NCBI GenBank assembly: GCA_964034945.1
Contig: OZ035962.1
Span: 108,019,534 to 108,083,533 of the forward strand
Reading direction: 5' to 3'
Source: Chrysopilus asiliformis
Taxonomy: Eukaryota; Arthropoda; Insecta; Diptera; Rhagionidae
DNA: 64,000 bases
Every line of letters starts with the position of its first letter. Position 1 is the first letter of the stretch. Shown here piece by piece: positions 58,790 through 64,000 of the stretch. The translations under genes were made by a program, and so were the position numbers. Under the pieces are notes generated by a model. The model ran no database searches and was not told the DNA's origin. It saw nothing but the letters and a program-made list of their open reading frames with translations.

Positions 58790-58830
58790 TTGCACGAGGC
58801 TGATATGAAAAGTTCCGAGCCTGGCAACTT
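58790..58830 (+). mobile_element. mariner terminal relic
   Basis: GCACGAGGCTGATATGAAAA then GTTCCGAGCCTGG resembles the common mariner terminus TACGAGGGCTGATTGAAAAG. No partner end or transposase was found. Confidence 0.35.
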
Positions 58831-58932
58831 TCCCATACCCTTCCACATCCTGCGTTGTGTGGTCAGTGACAGAGATCATGGCCTCACTCTGATGATGTTT
58901 CCTTTCAAAAAATCTTATTTAAATTCAATTTC

Positions 58933-59174
58933 AGGCCCCTATTGTGAGCTTCGTCAATCGATCGTTGACCGGAACGATCGAAAAATCAGTATTGCGATAT
59001 CGATTTTATCGTTCGCGAACGATAAAATCGTTCAGTTGGGAACGATGATCTTTGTTGGATCGTCCGGTGAAGACGTCAAACACTAAAAAAATCACGATGA
59101 ACCTTACGCAATACCAAATTGTTTTTCGATCGTTCCGGTCAACGATGGTCGATCGATAACCGCAATAGGCCCCT
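58933..59174. mobile_element. GATCG-rich MITE
   Basis: Ends AGGCCCCTATTGTGAGCTTC and AGGGGCCTATTGCGGTTATC (reverse strand) lead into inverted GTTGACCGGAACGATCGAAA. A central palindrome around GATTTTATCGTTCGCGAACG completes a foldback. Non-coding, about 240 bp. Confidence 0.65.
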
Positions 59175-61857
59175 CATTGTATACATGAGAAATCTGGTAC
59201 TTTACAAATCGTTTCGATAGAAGCAACCATATTTTAATAATATTAAAAATGCATATGGTCGAAAAATTCAATTAATTAGGTTGCTTTCCTAAAACTGATA
59301 CGTATTTTACGGGCATCTCTTTTTACTTTCTCGTAACGGCTCGACATAATTAAAAAAGTGCAAGCACGAGCTGTGAAAAATTCTTTAATCTATAATGCTG
59401 TATGCTGTACATGCCAAATGTTTCAAGCAAAACTAAATGAAAATTATTAGACGATAATGTCAAGCTGAAATGTTGCATGATATTAGGAATATTTTTTGGA
59501 GAATTTATTGAAACCGGCACGTCGAGTCGAAATAGTTATGGGCTTTGACTGTTATTTTGCATATTCTTAGGTTACGTTCAAATTCAATTAGAAACTCTAT
59601 CACATCTTGCCAATAATTTTTTTTTTTCGTGACTTGATAGAAAATAGCGTATTTTATCGAGATTTTTTCCAATTGAAATATTTGGGGATATTGAATTGGG
59701 TAACTAGTTTATTGAAAAAACACAATTTTATCATAATTTAATCTTAAAGATATAATATTTCCTTTATTTTAGTATATTTTTATCGAAAAATAAAAAATAA
59801 TTGATTAATTTTCACAATTTAAAATCAAAACTTTAAAGCCATTAATGTTTTTTTTCACCTCTTAAGTAATATTTAGTTTTTTAATTCTGAGTTTATTTCA
59901 ATATAATTGCATTTTTCTCAATTTGCAAAACGTAACTTTCGAACCTAACAAATTTAAATAATTTCCTATAGAAATAATGAATTCTTCAAACATTTGTATG
60001 AAATAAATTTTAAAATTTTAATAATAAAATGCGTGATAATTTAATTATATAGATTTTTTACTGTACTACTTATGTTATAGTAAGTTATAAGTTGCTGTCT
60101 TATATAGCCATTAATAGTTTCTAGCGACAGAATTTAAGCATGAAATCAAAGTTTTTTGTATTTAATACTTTTTATTATTGTTAGATTTATTGTAATAATA
60201 TGTCGTTTTAATGAAATCTCTTTTTTTATTGTTATGACAAAATTTAACCATTATTTATCGCCGGATGGTTCCCCGAAATTCTTAGCAACATTTTTGTTCG
60301 ACCAAAATTGAAATACATTTTCTATTAAAAAGCCACCTTTCTTATGTTAATACATCACCGATCTAGTGTGGAATTCTCCGCAAAAGTAAATTTAAAACAT
60401 CTCCGTACTTGACATTCAATCTTTTAATCTTAAAGAAGGTTTTTTGCATTGTTTGAGAATGATGTAAAAAAAAACTTTAACAATAAACCAAAACACCTGT
60501 AACTTGTTTTCCCAAATTTCTGCAATAAATAGCAATAACGGCAATAATTTATAATTTTTCTATGCACGAAAAAGCAACATTCAAGTAATAACGCGCAGTG
60601 AAGCCTCAATTTTTGACTACATCTCCTAAATAAATTTACAAATTCTCACTTTAACTTTCTAGTAGTGTTTATTAGTATTTAATTAAAAAGTAGAAAAGAT
60701 TTGCCTGATATTATTATTTATGTCATGTTTCATTTTGGCCTCTATTTAATTTACTGACTGGTCAACTTTTAACGGGTTTCCTGTAATTTCAAAAGTGTTT
60801 AAAAATTGCTTCACAAATATGTTTGATATAATTAACTTTCGTTACTAATATAAATATAATTCTTGTGTAAAAATATTCAAATTTATTTTGGTTCTTCGCT
60901 CTTTGGCCCAAAATTGTTTTAATTTATATTCTTATTTGAATATATAAAACAACATTGTTTTACTTTCTGATTAAAATAGTTCCATTTTTATTTCAAATTC
61001 GCAATTTTTAATTGTTTTTGTTTCTTTTTTATGTTTTAAAGAGCAATACAGATGAAGTTTTATAATAATTGTTTAAAGTTTTATCTTGATTAAATTATCG
61101 TAACAAATTACTTCCAAGCAACATTTTTTCAAGCTAAATAACTGTTATTTTAAATTTTTTAAAACAACACCTCCACCGAAAAATTAATTAAACTCCAAAA
61201 TCTCTTTCGATGGTGAGATCAAAAGAATAGTTTATCTAATTTATTTTTTATTTTTCTTTGTCTTTTCATCCATTTTCGAAGAAATTCTGATAAAAGATTC
61301 GTCTACATATTTTTGAATTGCTAACATTTTTATATTTATTAAATGCCAGGATTGTGATGAATTCGTGAATTAGGCTCAGAAAATCATTCGAATTATCCAC
61401 AGATACTCGTAACAATTAAGATAAATACTAAAAAGTTGACTCGCTTTTTTATTAGGAGATAGAACTTGTCCTGTATTTACTGAAATTAATTTCTTATTCT
61501 CTTCTGTCGATTTTTTTTTAGAATTTCAAACGCCTTTTTTAATCAATAGCCAAAGAATATCTTTATTAATAACATCTTGGACTTGAAATGGATAATTGTA
61601 ATTATTTAGCAGTTGTAAATATTCGAAAAAAGAGCAAATCCGTTTTGCGTGTTATTCTTAGTGGTATTCTACCGGGTTTTCTGTTGAAAACGACACTACT
61701 ATCAGAATCGGGGTGTAAATTTGTAAAAAAAAACATTTTTGCAACGAAAAAAGAACCGTTTCTGTATAAAAAGGCCAAATATACCTGCGTGACAAGCTTA
61801 AAATTTTGCGAAAATGTCCTTCAAAACTCACACAAAATAATATGTAAAAAGGGCCCC
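59175..61857. other. AT-rich intergenic region
   Basis: No gene, RNA or element ends were recognised. The sequence is very AT-rich with many T runs. Confidence 0.5.
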
Positions 61858-62129
61858 AACACGTTGGCTACCAGCCAAAAAAAAAAACGCTTACTCCGCT
61901 AGTATACCCTGGGAAAAAACGCAAAAATCATTTCTGTACTTTGTGAGTCACCGGTGACTCAAACTCTTATTTCACTTTTGCACACTGTGAGGCACCGGTG
62001 AACATCGAAACTATAGGAATGTATAGTAAGCTCAATTTAACGACTGCACTCAACCATGGAACTTGAGAAACTGACGCTAATGACAATAGTGTGTGTACAC
62101 CGGTGACTCACATGGTAGCCAACGTGTTA
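61858..62129. mobile_element. element with AACACGTTGGCTACCA ends
   Basis: AACACGTTGGCTACCA at the left pairs with the same word inverted at the right, where TTAA follows as in piggyBac-type insertions. The left TTAA is missing. The interior carries GTGAGTCACCGGTGACTCA and two further CACCGGTG palindromes. Confidence 0.5.
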
Positions 62130-62639
62130 AAATATCACACTGATGTGTTGCTTTCATAAAACCAATATTACCTAAAACTCTGTAAATCCGATCTATACAA
62201 GCCTCTTTTCTATGGAATTTGTACCGCAAAGGGACTAGGATCGAAGTTTTTATTAATTTACAAGCAGAGCCCGATTTACAGAGATGCGGCAGATTTTGGA
62301 GTGGCATTTGAAACCGAAAAATCCAAAGACAAGTAAATTTGCGAGTGCGACAAAAAACCAAGGACATGCAAATTTGGGTTGTTGGTCGGTTGCGGGGGTG
62401 GGAAAAGGTGGCCCACCTTGAGCGCTACATTTTTGAAGAAAAAAAGGTCTTGAAATGTCTCAGTTCTTAATTATTTGTTACTTACCGTTCTTACGGTCTG
62501 TTATGAAATACGATCGTAATCGTATCTATCGGGAATTGTTTGTTGTTGTAATAGAAAAGACAACGCGCAAGTTCCGATCCTTACGATTACGATTTTATTC
62601 CATAATACCCCTTTTGATGCTTGAAACATTGAACATATT
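62130..62639. other. intergenic, no feature recognised
   Basis: No gene was supported. The 96-codon minus-strand frame at 62077-62367 overlaps the element end and shows no domain. Confidence 0.4.
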
Positions 62640-63610
62640 TACTTTCTTCTACGGAGTATAATAAAGTATTGAATTCATGAAAAATTTCGACCTCTTAATT
62701 TTGCCTAAAAAACATTTCCCGATCACTCCTGAGTCGATTGGAGTCATATTTAAAAAATGTCTTTCTGTCTGTCAGTCAGTCTGTCTGTCAGTCTGTATAC
62801 AAGATTTCTCAAAAACTAATAGAGCTAGCGCCATGAAATTTTATAGGCATGTTGGGTCCTGAAATGGGACTATCCTATCAACTTTTGGTGGAAATCCGTT
62901 AACCGGAAGTATCCAAAATGGCGGTTTTTCAAAAATCGCAATTTCGTTTTTCTCGATTTACTCCCAAACTACGCGTTTTTTAGTGGCCTTAAGTATGACA
63001 AAACTTGGAGAAAATAAAATTTCCCTCGATATCTCCACCTGTTATCGAGATAACCCGTTATTTCCAAAAAAAACAGTTTTTTGCGATTATCTCGAAAACT
63101 AACGGGTTTTTGCTGACTGAATGTATGAAGTGAATTAATGAGAATGGCATTCTGCACAATTTTGTTTCTTACCGTTATCCGTTATATTTGAGATATTTTC
63201 ATTAATATGTAAAAAATCATATGTTTGCGAATAATTTGCAAACTAACGGTTTTTCGACAAATCAGTTAAAAGAATAATTAAAGATGTTAACATTTTCTAC
63301 AATTTTGCCATTTACCGTAAATTGATATCTTTTACAGTTCTCAAGTTATCTCAAATTTTGTACGTTTTTGATATTTTTGAATAAACCAAGAATTTATTGG
63401 GAGGTCGTCTTAGGTTGACAACGCGACAGGGCTCTAGCGTAAATTGCGCAGGGTCGTAGATTTTGTAGAAGAAAGTTTTGTGTTGACCACAACTGATTTT
63501 TTTTTTATGATTTCCAGATTTTTTTGGACGACGTCTTTTTCGGTGAAAAAAAAATCATTTAACACATTCCAGAAAAAACTTTCAATGAATTTCCCATGTC
63601 TTCATATGTA
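62640..63610. repeat. dispersed repeat with TCTGTCAG run
   Basis: A TGTCTGTCAGTCAGTC run at 62765 is followed by phrases (AAAACTAATAGAGCTAGCGC, then AATCCGTTAACCGGAAGTAT) typical of interspersed insect repeats. From 63165 it holds TTACCGTTAT / TTTACCGTAA words, which are the inverse of those at 51700-52080. Confidence 0.5.
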
Positions 63611-64000
63611 GAAATTCCTACAAAATGGCAAGACATCCATTTAATACATTTGATTATACTATAAAACTTCATCTTCTTGGATACCTCCGATTTAGAATTA
63701 AGTCAAAATTCAATTCAAAATTCCTGATTGAATATTTAAACGTTTATTTATCATCTATTCTTAAAAGGGAAATCACAAACAATAATGCAAGGAATATCAT
63801 TTATATTATAATATGTAATGTTATGTAATTATAAACACTGGAACAGCAATTAAGGCAAATATCACCAAAATCAAAGTACATAAAACATGTAATACAATTT
63901 GTAAGCTTAAATATATTTTATCTGTAAATATTTTCATTATAATTTCCATTGTATCGCCCTATTCCAAAAAGAAATATAAACAGTATTCGGTTCTTTGATG
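63611..64000. other. intergenic, no feature recognised
   Basis: The 67-codon frame at 63625-63828 starts with ATG but has no recognisable domain or context. Confidence 0.35.

Noticed and set aside
58790..59086. 98-codon plus-strand ORF
   Set aside because: It spans a mariner end relic and the left half of a MITE and has no domain.
61588..61902. 104-codon Lys-rich ORF
   Set aside because: It begins in AT-rich DNA and runs through an element end and a poly(A) run; no family was recognised.

Overview
This is an AT-rich, intron-bearing, transposon-rich insect sequence, most likely from a fly (Diptera, probably Brachycera). The evidence is two attacin immune genes, one of them without a signal peptide like Drosophila Attacin-D, a clueless orthologue that starts with MALE, TCAGT-type initiators, and abundant mariner, pogo, hAT, piggyBac, Harbinger-like and Helitron elements. 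No prokaryotic gene, tRNA, rRNA or CRISPR array was seen. Splice junctions were chosen by eye from GT/AG sites and checked for reading-frame phase.

Layout. The window opens on the last 23 bases of a Helitron. A mariner deletion derivative (1973-2516) and a MITE (3144-3538) precede an intronless TOX-family HMG-box gene (4157-5344, minus). After a hAT MITE and a minus-strand Helitron comes a three-exon gene resembling RIIa-domain proteins (8967-10622). 11271-12965 is a three-deep transposon nest. It is followed by a small unrecognised ORF (13815-14063, minus) and a pogo-type element carrying an intact 146-residue ORF (14340-15598). Two attacin genes lie head to head (19973-20933 minus; 22372-22952 plus). 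Both keep an intron at the same place and phase, and kB-like sites lie in the 1.4 kb between them.

ARL6/BBS3 (24439-31817) and the tiny SMIM20/MITRAC7 homologue (32892-33215) follow. Next is a SANT/Myb-like gene (34071-37600) whose large intron contains a second possible first exon encoding a zinc finger. Then comes a long AT-rich stretch.

The largest gene is clueless (clu/CLUH), seven coding exons on the minus strand from 56615 to 41483. Its first coding exon is separated from the rest by a 7.9 kb intron full of mobile-element relics. PRKRIP1 (57827-58676, plus) is divergent from clu, with a 517 bp MITE between their 5' ends. The final 5 kb is intergenic and repetitive.

The genes form no operon-like pathway. 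They are housekeeping genes (mitochondrial biogenesis, cytochrome oxidase assembly, cilium trafficking, splicing, chromatin) plus an inducible immune pair. The most notable observations are the divergent secreted/intracellular attacin pair, ARL6 with alanine in place of the catalytic glutamine, the two phase-compatible first exons of the SANT gene, the intact psq/zinc-finger ORF inside a catalytic-core-deleted pogo element, and the piggyBac nest whose empty site is preserved in a second copy of the host repeat.
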